Source of the DNA: Panicum virgatum
Taxonomy: Eukaryota; Streptophyta; Magnoliopsida; Poales; Poaceae
Direction of reading: 5' to 3'
NCBI RefSeq assembly: GCF_016808335.1
Contig: NC_053153.1
Span: forward strand, 32,807,172-32,871,171
DNA: 64,000 nt
A model generated the notes under the pieces. The model was not told where the DNA came from and made no database searches. It saw only the letters and a program-made list of their open reading frames with translations. Below are positions 33,935 through 45,429 of this stretch, in pieces (the stretch's first letter is position 1; every line of letters begins with the position of its first letter). Position numbers and translations under genes: made by a program.

Positions 33935-34215
33935 TTGATTGATCGTTAATACTATCTTAATTTGGAAAGTGGCTATACTTGCCTCTTGGCGCATAAGAAA
34001 CTCACGCTGAAATGACCTGTACGACTGTGTGCACACGGTCACCGTGTACACGCCTACGCGTGTGTAAAAACTAAGTTTTCATTTATGCGTATTTACACGC
34101 GCAGAAAAGCTAGCGCATCGATTTGTGTGTGTATACATGAGTACGGGACACGCAGCACAGCACACCAAGGAGCAGGCTCTCATCAGTCGAATCGGCCATC
34201 TTCCTAGAGCTGCAA
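33935..34215 (+). pseudogene. CGS-like promoter and 5' leader without a gene body
   Basis: Blocks in the same order as the CGS upstream region (22530-22700) occur here: cgttaa...atcttaat, then ggctcttggcgca-like cctcttggcgca, then ctcacgc-gaaatg-cctgtac, then cgcatcgatttgtg-like sequence and gtatacatgag in place of the TATA context. Extra tandem acacg-type sequence is inserted. After about 34230 the similarity ends and no CGS codons follow. It is probably the remnant of a third tandem copy. Confidence 0.6.
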
Positions 34216-34604
34216 GCAAGTAACCGCTAGGGTGATAAATTAATTACAAAACTTGCTGATGAATCTAATTATAAAAAAGATTTATTCTTAGCTCGTAACT
34301 GTGTAATCAGCTAAGGCAGCCACTGATAATTCAAACTATAACTTAATTATACTACTCAAAGATCGGATCTAACTGAGACAGTCTGAGATACTAAAATCAA
34401 GTCAAATGAATCAGCCAATAAGATTAACTATAACAAGATACAAAATTTGATCAATCTGATGTGAAACAGGGATCACTAAACCTATTGGCTATTATTTTTC
34501 TACAAGAAAAGGGTTAGACAACAGCCGATAGATCTGTGACTGCCGTGAGATAAATTGTGAAATCTAATAAAAATCCAAAAAGATCATATCTAACCGAGAC
34601 AGTC
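34216..34604. other. AT-rich sequence, nothing recognised
   Basis: A motif with gatc-atatctaa(c)tgagacagtct occurs twice (about 34362-34388 and 34583-34605), suggesting an internal duplication. There is no ORF. Confidence 0.4.
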
Positions 34605-36090
34605 TTCGAGCAGTAAAAAAATAACTTTTCTTTTGGAAAAGGGAAGCTTTATTGATCTTAGATAATTACATCAAGATGATACAATCATACTAAGATCCAA
34701 TCCGGCCTCTGCATAACTAAGATGTACACAGCCTGTAGAGTAAAAGGAACAAAAGAGCGACATGACGAAAAATTATGCCGTAGCAAACTACAACATACAA
34801 CTTTATCTTCAGCTCCATGCCTCCTTCATTACCATAATAACACCTGGACTTTGAATAAGGCTCTCAAGACAACGCCACCAACATGGAAACGGTACGCGCA
34901 CGCATCGCCATTGCAGTGACCCAATCAATTAAGGCCAGATCATAGGTTTTGACCCTAGAGAGCAATTCTTCGGAATCCAAACAATGCCTTCAGCAAGGCC
35001 ATTGCCAGGTACAACCAATTAAGGTCACACCTTGGAATATCTTCCTAGCACCAAAGAATCAGTACCCAACAAGTACCACATAAACAAAGTCACCTGGTGC
35101 TGCTCCCCCTTCTTGCCAAGCCAATGCTACCAAACAAACCAGACTTAACCCACTTCAAACAGCCACGAACTCCAAGTCTAGCAAACCATCTGTAGCCTCG
35201 TCTGCCGCGAATACCATGCTACAAAGTGGCCAATATAGCTACGTGCATAGTCCACCAAAACGAAGTGCAGATGGAAACCATCTTTGAAGTAAGAGAATCC
35301 GCAGATTGAAGCCAAGATGACACGAACCTCTGGAACTGTGTGAAAGACACAGGCGAAAATAGAATGAAGATGTCGTCGCCAGAAGTAGTTGCAAAATCCG
35401 GAGCTAGGCTCTCCATCGTCAAAGCCGGAGGCCCTCATGATGAAGAACCGCGAGAGGGATCGCCGCTAGGGTTTAGACTCGTCGCCGCCGTGAGGGAGCA
35501 GTGATGATCCTGCCCAGATCTGGCGCGAGGAGGTCATCGCGCCGCCCAGGACGCTGCCGTCGCCTGTGGCCTGCTCGTCGTCGTACTGCCTCCACGCCGC
35601 GCACACAGATGCCGCCGTGAAAGGCCCGCAGCTGGGCTGACCCGCCGCGCAGCCTCCTCACCATGCGTGGGGCGGCCGCCGCTAACGTCCGCCCCGCCGA
35701 CAAGCCGCGCCGCCGTCTGCGCACGCAAGCGCCATCAGTCGCCCGCATGCCAGCACCGCCAGCCCGGAGCCGCCTCCAGCCAGTCGTCCGCATGCAGTTG
35801 CCACCCCTAGCCGCAAATCCACCCATGTGGGGGACGGACCCGGCCAAGGGGATGGCAGATCTGGCCACCGAGTCACCAGAGGAGCACCGCCGGCATCGGG
35901 CAGAGGTGCCGCCGCCCGCACGGCACGCACCGGCCGCCGGCCCGAGTCACCCCGCCGCCGCCCTCCTTGCGGGCGCCGGACTTCCGGCCCCCGCTTAGGC
36001 GACGGCAAGGAGTAGAGGGGGTAGGGCGGGGGGCCGGCAGCGACAGCGCAAAGGATTCAGCACTAGAGTATTCGAACCGTGCTACGTGAT
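34605..36090 (-). mobile_element. Possible non-autonomous non-LTR retroposon
   Basis: On the minus strand a GC-rich 5' half (36070-35460) passes into a moderate-GC 3' half that ends in aataaagcttccctttt and then an A-rich stretch (near 34615-34640), like a polyadenylated LINE or SINE-type tail. Short frames such as 35438-35178 (86 codons) show no known domain. It could instead be a pseudogene of a host transcript. Confidence 0.4.
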
Positions 36091-36151
36091 TGATGCCGGA
36101 TTGTGCCCAACCTGCTGAACCTAACAAATAAAGCTGACCTTTATTAAATTA

Positions 36152-36423
36152 AGAGCATCTCCAACGGTTTGGCAATTGGACTTGGCATCCTAAATTTTTG
36201 CCAAAATCTGTGAATTGTGCTCTCCAATAAGTTGGCATTTGGCTTGGTAAAAATTTACCAACTTGGCAAAAATCGGAGCCTAGCGCGCATATATGCGATC
36301 GCAGCCACCGGGCACTCCCCTCAAAACGCCACTATTTGTGAGACCCACGTAATTCAAACTTATTATATGCCACTCCAATTGGGTTTTGCCAAGTGATATT
36401 TGCCAAACCATTGGAGATGTGCT
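36152..36423. mobile_element. Tourist/PIF-Harbinger-type MITE, 272 bp
   Basis: The terminal inverted repeats are agagcatctccaacggttt and, inverted on the right, agcacatctccaatggttt. The 3-bp target duplication tta is at 36149-36151 and 36424-36426. There is no coding capacity. Confidence 0.85.
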
Positions 36424-36439
36424 TTAATTTAACTTGCCA

Positions 36440-36510
36440 AAAAAAAATGAAGACTGGGCAAAACCCAACTTTTGCCAAGTGATATTTAGCAAACCGTTGG
36501 ACATGAAGCA
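36440..36510. repeat. Partial second MITE end
   Basis: The block ttttgccaagtgatattt followed by agcaaaccgttggacatg repeats the right end of the adjacent MITE (36385-36420) with changes. Only one end is present. Confidence 0.6.
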
Positions 36511-36658
36511 ACGGCAGGCTTGTTCAAATTAAAAGAGATTGGATAACTGGGTAGATAACATGTATCTTAAAGCTTAGCAAATCTGATCAAAAGATGCTTA
36601 TGAGCAATCTGCTTGGCCTGTGAGCGGCCCGCCTTAGCATGGCCTGCTAGGCCTGACA

Positions 36659-36807
36659 GGGAAAGGGTGTCTATTCACGAAGGGACAGGCTCCTTCGTGA
36701 ATGGCCCGTTTGTGATGTTTATAACTGCATAGTGACATCACAATGATGTCATTAATCTAATTACTAATTATGGAAATTGATCACTAAGCCTATTTTCCTT
36801 CGTAACA
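36659..36807 (-). repeat. Partial LTR joined to internal sequence
   Basis: It matches the first 149 bp of the 5' LTR, then switches at gggaaaggg into sequence from the element interior. The switch point shares a short gggaa-type microhomology with 42960-42966. Confidence 0.75.
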
Positions 36808-37439
36808 CTCCCCCTTGATCAATTTGCTCTTCTTGTGGTCTTGTAATAAATTTGATCTTCTTGTGGTCTTGTAATCAATCGAAAAGCTCCTTGAAAAACC
36901 CTGTGGGAAAAATCAGGAAATTTATGTATGTATATGTTATGGAAAAACTCCTTAAACCCTTTTGGGAAAATAGGAGAAAATTTTGATATGACATATATGT
37001 GTTGGTATCCATTAAAAACTCCTTTAAAACCCAGTGGAAAAAATATAAGGAGAAAATGATATGGAATATCATTGATTGCAAACTTATATGAGAAAAATCT
37101 CGAAAGAAAAACTCATAGTAAGTTTGAATGATTATGATCTGTTGATCATGTTTGAACTTATTCTCCCCCAAATCCCATTGGGAAAATATGAGAAGAAATT
37201 ATATCTTGAATATCTTCTTAAAAACTCTGATGAGAAAATAGAAGATATGATATGTAATATGTCTCGAATATCTCTTTAAAAACCCCGGTGGGGAAAATTT
37301 GAGATATGACATAAAATATTGCCTCATTAAAAACCTACTTATGAGAAAAACCTTGATAGGAAAACTCATTTAGGAAAAGAGTACAATTATATAATATGTT
37401 GATTATGGTTGGTTGTATAAGTAATGATTCAGAGAGAAT

Positions 37440-38480
37440 CTCTCCCTGAGCCTTGCAAATCTCATGATTTAGTTTGCAAGGTTTCTATTTCCCCATAAAA
37501 TAGTTTAGGAGCAATGTATTTAGTGATATTGCCCTTTATATAGCTTGCTTTCTATTGCATAAATGTAAGCAAATTATCTTCATAGATAATTGTTGGTTTC
37601 ATGATTGAACCAATGCCACATGACTGTTGTATGTGGTTGATCATTCTGTGAAGCCATATGATTTCACGTGAAGTTTCATATAATGTAATTATTTCAGAAT
37701 GATTAGTGGATATAGCTACAAGAGTCAGCTTTGACGACTTCCAAGATGTAGTTGTTCCACCGTGTAAAATTATAAAACCTGTTTAAGGTCTGGCATTGTG
37801 GGGATCGGACATATAGTGTAACCAATTATGGTCTTGTCTTGGTTAAATCCAAGATAAATTGTGCCTTTGGAAATATCTGAAGATATTCTTAATTCAGGTC
37901 CAATGGTATTTTGTTGGAGCTATACTATGTCTAGCAAGTAAATTTATAAGCTCTATTACCAGTATAGATAATGTTCAATGATTCGATAGAATCAAGGGTT
38001 GGGATGTTCGCCCATTAATGCGGTACGTGAGCTAGGTTCAGAACGTCGTGAGACAGTTCGGTCCATATCCGGTGTGGGCAATTTAATCATTCAGAGAAGC
38101 CATATATTGATGATTGATGTAATGCATTAGAATGATAGACCAAAGTGTTTCGTTAGAATCTGTTTTGATGATTCATATGAAACTTTAGTACTTTGATATC
38201 AGTTTATATTCTGGCATAATAGGGATTAGTTGACCAGTATATCGATATCCCACTTTTGTCATGTTCTGATTTGATAGTAACAAATCAATATATATTGTGC
38301 CTTCTAGATATCTGTGGATATCTTATTTAACTCCTACCAATATGGCATTGTTGGAGTTGCGCTAATTTGAGCTAGCAAGGTATCTACAAAAGCAATATCA
38401 GGCCTGTTACAATTTGTATGATACAATAGCGCTTTTGGCACTCAGTTTCTATCCCAGGGTCTAAATGGATATTGATCCAT
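37440..38480 (-). pseudogene. Duplicated copia reverse-transcriptase end / RNase H remnants
   Basis: Minus-strand reading of 38410-38300 gives CNRPDIAF followed by a LLAQISATPT-type stretch. Reading 37960-37880 gives LLARHSIAPTKYHWT, the same region again. RNase H continues only from the second copy (STNHSEIITLY, REIIWLHRMINHI, TIIYEDNLLTFMQ, about 37720-37560). Stops and indels are frequent. The two copies are separated by a plastid rRNA-like fragment. Confidence 0.75.
37994..38079 (+). pseudogene. Plastid 23S rRNA-like fragment (NUPT, about 86 bp)
   Basis: The segment contains cggtacgtgagct, aacgtcgtgagacagttcgg and tccatatccggtgtgggc in uninterrupted order. This is a highly conserved stretch near the 3' end of bacterial-type 23S rRNA, and it resembles the plant plastid gene (with a few substitutions) more than the mitochondrial one as I recall them. 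It is far too short to function. It is embedded in AT-rich copia sequence, where it stands out by base composition. Confidence 0.85.
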
Positions 38481-39852
38481 TTTTAGGGATGGAATGAACA
38501 CAAGTGCTGATGGATAGTATTGTCCAATATTAATTGAATATTGGCAAACCGGTATATGTGCTTAAGTTGAAAACTTAAATATCTGTTGGTCTTGCCAACT
38601 TTCATCTCGAATTCTATCAATGAATTTGTGTTATTTGTGTGTTGAGATGATGCAAATTCCATTTGGAATTTATTTATGAACACACATATGTATTTAGAGT
38701 AATTCTTTTATGGGAGATACTCATCTAGTCAGTTGTACCACAATCAACTTGACTATCTCAAGTCATAGAGTGACTTGTATGTAATCATATGTTGCGATTT
38801 TTCATTTTGGATTAGAATACAAAATCCTCTAGGGATATATAAATCCAAATGTATCAAATTCAATTGATCTACCAATATTTGATTATGGAAATATAAATCT
38901 CACTTATACCTTGAGTGGTATGTTGTTCGGTCTCTGCGTGAAACCATGTGCTACAAGCTCTCGCTGTTTCACCACCTTGCTTTCTTGGAGAAAAAACATT
39001 ATGAGAAGTAGATAATACTTCCTTATGTGAAAATGAGAGCACTTCTTCTTAATTGCCACCTTTTGATTTGACCTAATTTGAGAGTTTGTTAACACTCTGC
39101 CTAGGACTTTTTGGTCTGGATCCAGTTAAAGGTGTATAGTAATTTTCAATTGGAGTATATGTCGACAAATTTGTAGTCTTTAATTTGATTGAATGATCAG
39201 AATCAATATATATGTTGTGAGAAATTAAACCTTTTAAATTCTATGTCATTTCCAACGACCATAGAATTAGGGCGTTCCACGACCCAGTGCTAAAATTATG
39301 TGCACATATACTGGGCTTTTGAATGCAGAGCATTCATAGGCTTTGGATTCGAATAAATCTATAAATAAAGTGTCTAACAACATTCATAATGTTGATTTGC
39401 ATTTACTGTCTTGGAGGAATGTCTCCCCCTATTCCCGCGGATGCTTGTAATAAGCTGTATTTCTAGCTTGTGACCATACTTCTCCCCCTCTTATGAGAGT
39501 TGAGTGACATTTCACTTCTTTCTGGCACTGTACTTGTAGGAATATTATTTGATGACACATTTGATGAGTAAATGCATTTGGCAAGTTATTTGCAATGTAT
39601 TGGAAATATAATATATTCTGAACTATTGGTTTAGTTATTATTTGTGTATACGTGGATACGAGGATCGAATGTGATAATACTCTTTTATAATTTATAATTC
39701 ATAGCATTCTATATATGTGGTATTAATCTCTCCCTAATGCTTGGAATTGTCCTCAAAATATAGTCAGCATATGGGCTTCTAAATGAATAAACTAATCCCT
39801 TAGAGTAATCCAAGATATTTTATGAAAGACGGATAATATCTTGTATGGATCC

Positions 39853-40149
39853 TCAATGCCCATGGATGTATGCTGCGGTGGTGATATCGGTATTTGTGAA
39901 ACATAACCGACACGCAGATGGGAAATATTTGGCTGAGGCCAGATTCCACGTAATTATTGCAACGGTGAGTGCTGATATGATTGCAATAAGATTAATTTGA
40001 ATTAAATTTATGGTTTGTATGACCGCGTGATGCCAACATGATGTTGGTGATTTGCAATTCTTTGATAATGGTCTGTCAATTAATCTCTTGATAAGAGATT
40101 TGGCTAATCCATTTTGTTTTTGTATATATGATATAAAAATATTCCACAT
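39853..40149 (-). pseudogene. Copia integrase remnant
   Basis: A 98-codon frame contains QNGLAKSLIKRLIDRPLS and SCWHHAV, the part of copia integrase around the catalytic Glu region of Retrofit-type elements. The expected glutamate in QNG-AE is lysine here. The rest of the core is broken by stops. Confidence 0.75.
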
Positions 40150-40519
40150 TAATGCCTAGAGCCATACAATAATAATTGAAGGCTTTTGAAGAGAATTTAG
40201 CGGCATTATCAATACTGATGGATTTTATTAGGTGTTCCAGATAATGTGCTCTTATTTTGATAATTTGAACAATGAATCATGCAGACACATGATTTTTATG
40301 TGGATAACAAACACATATAGGACCGTCTAGTTGATGCATCAATAAGTACTATGAAGTAGCAATATGGTCCGGCTAATGGATGAATTGACCACTGCTTGAA
40401 TGCGTCCAAGAAATTGTAGTGGTTCAACCTTGATCTTAAGATAAGAGGTTCTTAATATTAATTCCCATGGTACATGCGGTGCACAAAAAACTCTAAAGAT
40501 TTGGGAAATTTTGAATTAT

Positions 40520-41467
40520 CTATGTGATGACCAATTGAATTGCTGATAATTTTGATGTCATCCAAATTTTAGGATGACTAAGGCGATGATGCCTTATCTT
40601 GATGATATCAAGATTCTGAAAATTATCTTGTACGCAACATTTTACGAGTTTGATGTTTATGTAATACAATCTCGTTGATATTGAAGGAATTGTTACAAGC
40701 ATTTTGCTTGATATATCTATCATTGTTAAGATGAATTGATATTCATCGTTGTTGTATTATGTAAAAACCTTGTGACAGATATCTCTGTAACTCAATAGGG
40801 AGAATTAATATGGCTTGACCAAAACCAATAATCACAATATCGCATAATGCGATTTGTGTGAAATTTCCTTTACCCCTTGTGAGAGTTTTGAAGTATTTAA
40901 TTTCCCTAAGTATAGTCTTAGTGGTACCATGTCCACTAAATATATTCCTTATTTTATTTGGATTGTTCTTATGGGAGAATCCTTGACAACAAATATTTAC
41001 GACACAATAAAAATATGGCTAGGTATCAAGTTGCTGGGAATTATAGAGATTAAGTTTTCTCCAAATATGTCGTTGAATTGAAATTCCATGACCATATCGT
41101 TAGTGCTCAATAGGTTGTTCCACGTGGTGGGATCTCCTCATTATTTTATTCTGTAGAACATTTCATTGTGTTCCGGAGGAACATCTTGGAGCAACTGATG
41201 TTAGTAGGTGAGTGTTGAAGTGTGCTTCAAACTTGTTTCCTTGAACTTGTTTACCAACGAATTTCAAGTATAAATCAACCAAATATTTGGCAATGTTGCA
41301 CTTTTAGTGATGTGATTGTGATAATCACACTTTTGACAAACTTGAAAGTTGTCATGTTTCAGTATGTTTCTGAAAAATGCCTTTGCCTTTGTTAGGATCT
41401 TTATGTTTGTGATATTTCTTGGTGTTTCCTTGAAATTCATTTTGAATTTCATGCCACCAAATTTCAT
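40520..41467 (-). pseudogene. Copia zinc knuckle and pre-integrase remnants
   Basis: 41467-41264 gives CQKCDYHNHITKSATLPNI, a decayed CCHC knuckle (final Cys lost). 40723-40520 includes IRHHRLSHPKIWM, matching the WH-RLGHP region before integrase. The two are separated by stops. Confidence 0.6.
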
Positions 41468-42929
41468 TTTGATATTCTGATCATTGTATTTATTTTGTGA
41501 TAGTAGTGTTGAGCCCTGCGGGGCGTAGTTGATGGTTCTTTGTTAAGAGCGCATCATATTTTGCTACCTATAGTAGGTCATGTAGAGATCAGAATATTTG
41601 GCATTGCTATGCTGACGGTATTGCTGTTGCAATTACCTATTTGAAAGGGAAAATATAGATAATGTCTTTTTAATTATTTTTGCATTATCTATAATTTGAT
41701 CGCAAAACTATAGTTAGCAACAAATTTTTTTTGGGCACTGCAGAATTGAATTCTGCGAAAGATTTGAAGTTCATAAGGCGAAGTGAGGACCACTTGCGCC
41801 ATGCTTCTAAAAAAATGATTGCCCTATGTTATATAATATTCTTTGAGTGCAACCCAAATTTTGTGTGGATCCTTTTCCAATATCTTGAGATATGGGTAAA
41901 GATGATGTCTCAAGAACTGTGATGTTATATATTTGGTTGTATCTGAAATACGGGCTTGAGTATTGGTTTATTGATGTTGTCAATAAAAACCTTTGCTGTT
42001 AGCAATATTTTGACAGTTATAGCTCTGCCTAGGACAGATAGTTGTGACTATCAGCTGTAGTTTAGTGAAATTCTTATTAATTATATGAGCCATTTTTCTA
42101 CATGAAAGATCATGTATAGGATTAATTTACTATGGTAAATTAAAAATTTATATGTGTGTAAATTTATATGATGATTCTTGAATCATGATTTTAAGGTATA
42201 CAGGTATTTGAATAGTGTAGCTATTTTAATAATATTCCTGCGAGAATAATTGACTTCATAGTCTCAACATAGACAAATTGAATTTATATTGAATATTTTA
42301 GATATACACATTATAGGTAGTCATCATAAGATGTAGACCTTTAGTAATGGACAAATAATTTGCTGCCTAAAGCATGGTCTCAGGGCAAATAAATTCCTAA
42401 AGAATTTATCGCAGCCGATGCCTAGGTCTCCATTACCTTGTGTTTTTTCAAAAAAATGATTTATATATCTTAATTTGAATTTTGCATATTACTACATGAT
42501 GTAGAATGTAAATTATGTGCTATATTGATAGTAATTCAAATAAAATAAATAGCACATGAAAAATTGTTCGAAAATAATATTTACATAACCAATGTGAGAT
42601 CTGCGGATCACATATAAACAACTACTGCGGTAATTATAATATTCATATTATTTTGATGCTAATTTCTAAACTTGATAGTCTAGATAGACAACAATTATGC
42701 AAATTTAGAATAGTCGAATAGTCGAAGAACTAAAATCAAACAATCCAGGGCCTCAAATATATACATGCTGAACTTGATAGTTAAAACATGTAAATATATA
42801 TACAATTGTGAAGGCCTTAGTGCAAGATTGCATGGGAGAGAAAAAAAAATGCTTGGTGTGGCTTGGCTGGTGGTCTGTTCGACCGGCCTGCGGGCGCTAG
42901 GTCTACTCTGCTTGGCCTGTGAGCGGCCC

Positions 42930-43940
42930 GCCTTAGCGTGGCCTGCTAGGCCTGATAGGGGAAGGGGGGATGGTTTCGGGTGAAACCCGATGGAGACCCG
43001 CCGCCCTTTCGCCAACCGCCGCCGTCCCTTGGCTCGGGCCGCCAACGCCCAACGCGGCCTTGCGCCGCCACATGCCTGTTGCCGCGCGCCTCCTCCTAGC
43101 TTCTTGCGCCGCCGCGTCCCGCTGTGTGCCGGCTGTTGCCGGCCGACGGCCATGGGCGGCGCTTGGATGTCGTCTGCCGACCCCAGTGGAAAACGCCGAC
43201 CTGAGGGCCAAACCCAGTGTTGCCGGGTCTCATGGTGATGGCCACCGCCGGCTAGGCAGCACATGGCCGCGATGCGGCCGATGTGGCGGGTGGACGCCGA
43301 GGGTGCCCCCATAGCCGCTGCCGTTGATGGCGGCTGTACGGGTGCGGAGGGTATCGACCCGCCTCCCGGGTGGAGGAGCGGGTGCCGAGGGCGCCGCTGC
43401 AGCGGGTGTCGAGGGTCGCTAGCGCCGTTGGCGCTGGTGTGCGCCGCAACCGCCGCAATGCGTGGAGCGGTACGGGCGCCGAGGACGCCGTTGCTGGTGC
43501 CGTCGCTGCGCCGCCGACGGCGGGTAGATGGGCGCCGCCGCCGAGGGCGGCTATACAGGTGTGGATGCGTCCTCTTCAAGAACGATAGTGTGTTCCTCCT
43601 ATGAGTTGCAAAGAAATTAAAAATGAACAGAGTCCATTCTTACTTGTCGGAAATTAGGCCTCGTGGCCTTGTTCCACGTGAGTTCTCGTCGATTTGCTGT
43701 TGAGTCATTGATTTCTTGTTCTTGGTGAGAGTTGTCGCCAAGTTCCAGTAGAAGCAAAGCAATTCGACGAGTTCTGTTGCCGAGTCTCTGTTCTTACTGT
43801 GCGTATAGCGGTGTGAGGTCGACAGCCCTCCGGCGTGCGTGTTCTCGTCTGAGTTTCCTGTTGCTTTCTTCTTGCATGAACTCGGCGAGTTCTTTATCGT
43901 TCTCGGCAAGATGGCCGATCGCTCTAGCGAGAGCAATGCG
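42930..43940 (-). pseudogene. GC-rich leader/gag region of the Retrofit-like element
   Basis: After the primer site (43940-43955) a minus-strand stretch rich in Glu, Arg and Leu (about 43935-43650) is broken by stops. 42930-43560 is then strongly GC-rich and repetitive, encoding only Arg/Pro/Ala/Gly-rich frames (294 codons open at 43579-42695, unlike any domain I know). The GC shift against the AT-rich remainder suggests captured or unrelated sequence. Confidence 0.45.
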
Positions 43941-43955
43941 TGACTGATAACGTGT

Positions 43956-44194
43956 TGAGAATAGAATTGAGAGAAAGAGATAGAGATAATGAATGATTTG
44001 TTGTCTTGATTGATGGTTTAGACCATACTATTTATATGTACAAGAGGGAAAGGGTGTCTATTCACGAAGGGACAGTCTCCTTCGTGAATGGCCCCTTTGT
44101 GATGTTTATAACTGCCTAGTGACATCACAATGATATCATTAATCTAATTACTAATTATGGAAATTGATCACTAAGCCTATTTTCCTTCGTAACA
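43956..44194 (-). repeat. 5' LTR of the Retrofit-like element (239 bp)
   Basis: In element sense it begins tgttacgaaggaaaa and ends ctattctca. The first 149 bp match 36659-36807. A TATA-like catataaata lies at 44036-44046 on the minus strand. Confidence 0.8.
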
Positions 44195-44829
44195 GAAGCA
44201 ATGCAGTCCTTTTTACTGAAAAAGTCACCGAAACTACTTTACTCCTACTCTTAGGGTTTTAGCGTGAACCCGTAAAGTAGTGTATTGATTTGATGATTGT
44301 CCTTTACAAAACCCAGAGATCTATTATTTATTCTCTAAAATCGAGACTCCTAGCTTAACACGATGCAACAAACATGTCTCGAAAAAAACTATATCTACTA
44401 TTTTTTCTTAGACTTTCCAAAAGAATCAGACTTCTGGACTTCATAGCCACCCATCACGCAGCCTAGCTTTGACCATACTTGCATAAGCCTTGATCAAGTT
44501 CTCTAACAACTTGGACCGAACAGGCCATCGCCCTTATCTCGGATTCTTCATCGGCTCAAATCCTCTTACCAAAATTACCCTTGCAAAATTTTGACGTCAA
44601 CACATGCCCCTAATTTTGGAATAAAAATAATTTTATACCAAAATTTGTGCAAATCATAATGATCTCTTTCCTCAAGCTGAATTCGAAGAGTGCCCCGACC
44701 TCACCAATCAATCTTGTCGAATTACGCCGTTAGGTTCCTCGATTCCTGGGCCTAACTCAGGATTTATTTTTATAAAACCACCTTCATGCATAATTATCTT
44801 CATCTTATTTCTTTCACTCTGCTTTAGCC
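44195..44829. other. Sequence between copia and LINE, nothing certain
   Basis: It contains no gene. The right-hand part may be the untranslated 5' region of the following LINE, whose 5' end I cannot place. Confidence 0.4.
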
Positions 44830-44907
44830 TCGATTGCTGAGTAATCTAGAAGCACTCACCAACGGTCACCTTCCAGCCAATCTGCGCCATCGATCCTTTT
44901 CAAGCTG

Positions 44908-45429
44908 TTGGATGATGCTGCTCTCAAACCCACCTCACTTCGTAGAAGCGCCAGATCTAAGGCCAAGACTGATGAACATACTCTTGAGAAAACTGCACAT
45001 ATGGCTACCAAGAACAACCTTGAAACAGGTACATCTTTTACCAGTTTTTCAGATTCGCATGTTATGTCAAACCTTGGTAGGGTAGGCTTCAAATTAGGCC
45101 AGACTGATGAAATTGATAAAGCTTCTACCATCGCTATCAAAAATCTAGAAATAGATAGGTTGGTGGTATGTGCCAATAATAAGAAAAAAGATAATCTAAA
45201 ATCTAAAATTTTACAAGTTGAGAGTGTTGATGAACGAGATGCTAGACTGGATGCAGTTCTCAGCCACGCTTGTGGTAATCTAAATGAGAACTTGCAAGAC
45301 CTGGAGTCTGATCACATTATTGATCTTTCTCCGGTCCGACAGAAGAAAAAGTCTAGTACTGCCAAAAATCCTAAAAATGGCAGAGTTCCCAAAAAACCAA
45401 AAATCCCTTCTAAAATTGTTATCAAATGA
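44908..45429 (+). pseudogene. LINE ORF1 C-terminal part
   Basis: The 173-codon frame is Lys/Ser/Asp-rich, with a basic start (LRRSARSKAKT) and a very basic end (PKKPKIPSKIVIK). It resembles the low-complexity region before the endonuclease in plant LINEs. No zinc knuckle is seen. Its stop overlaps the next ATG (atga at 45426-45429). A frameshift near 44905 cuts off the upstream part. Confidence 0.6.

Larger units (their letters stand above)
36597..44194 (-). mobile_element. Decayed Ty1/copia element (Retrofit-like), minus strand
   Basis: The 5' LTR is 43956-44194. A primer-site-like acacgttatcag follows it, then a GC-rich leader/gag start. Degenerate remnants follow: a zinc knuckle (about 41320-41400), pre-integrase (40520-40723), integrase (39853-40149) and RNase H (two copies, 37440-38480). 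A polypurine tract (aagggggag, 36808-36817) precedes a partial LTR (36659-36807). All reading frames are full of stops. Left of the partial LTR lies a 60-bp copy of this element's own internal sequence (36597-36660, like 42905-42965). Confidence 0.8.

Noticed and set aside
33935..34215. A complete third CGS gene starting here
   Set aside because: Upstream similarity is seen, but no ATG with CGS codons follows before the similarity stops near 34230.
37994..38079. A functional rRNA gene
   Set aside because: Only about 86 bp of 23S-like sequence is present, with no flanking rRNA. It is an inserted fragment.
42695..43579. 294-codon minus-strand ORF
   Set aside because: It lies in the GC island of a decayed copia element, is Arg/Pro-rich and then runs into AT-rich sequence encoding hydrophobic residues. 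No homology was recognised.
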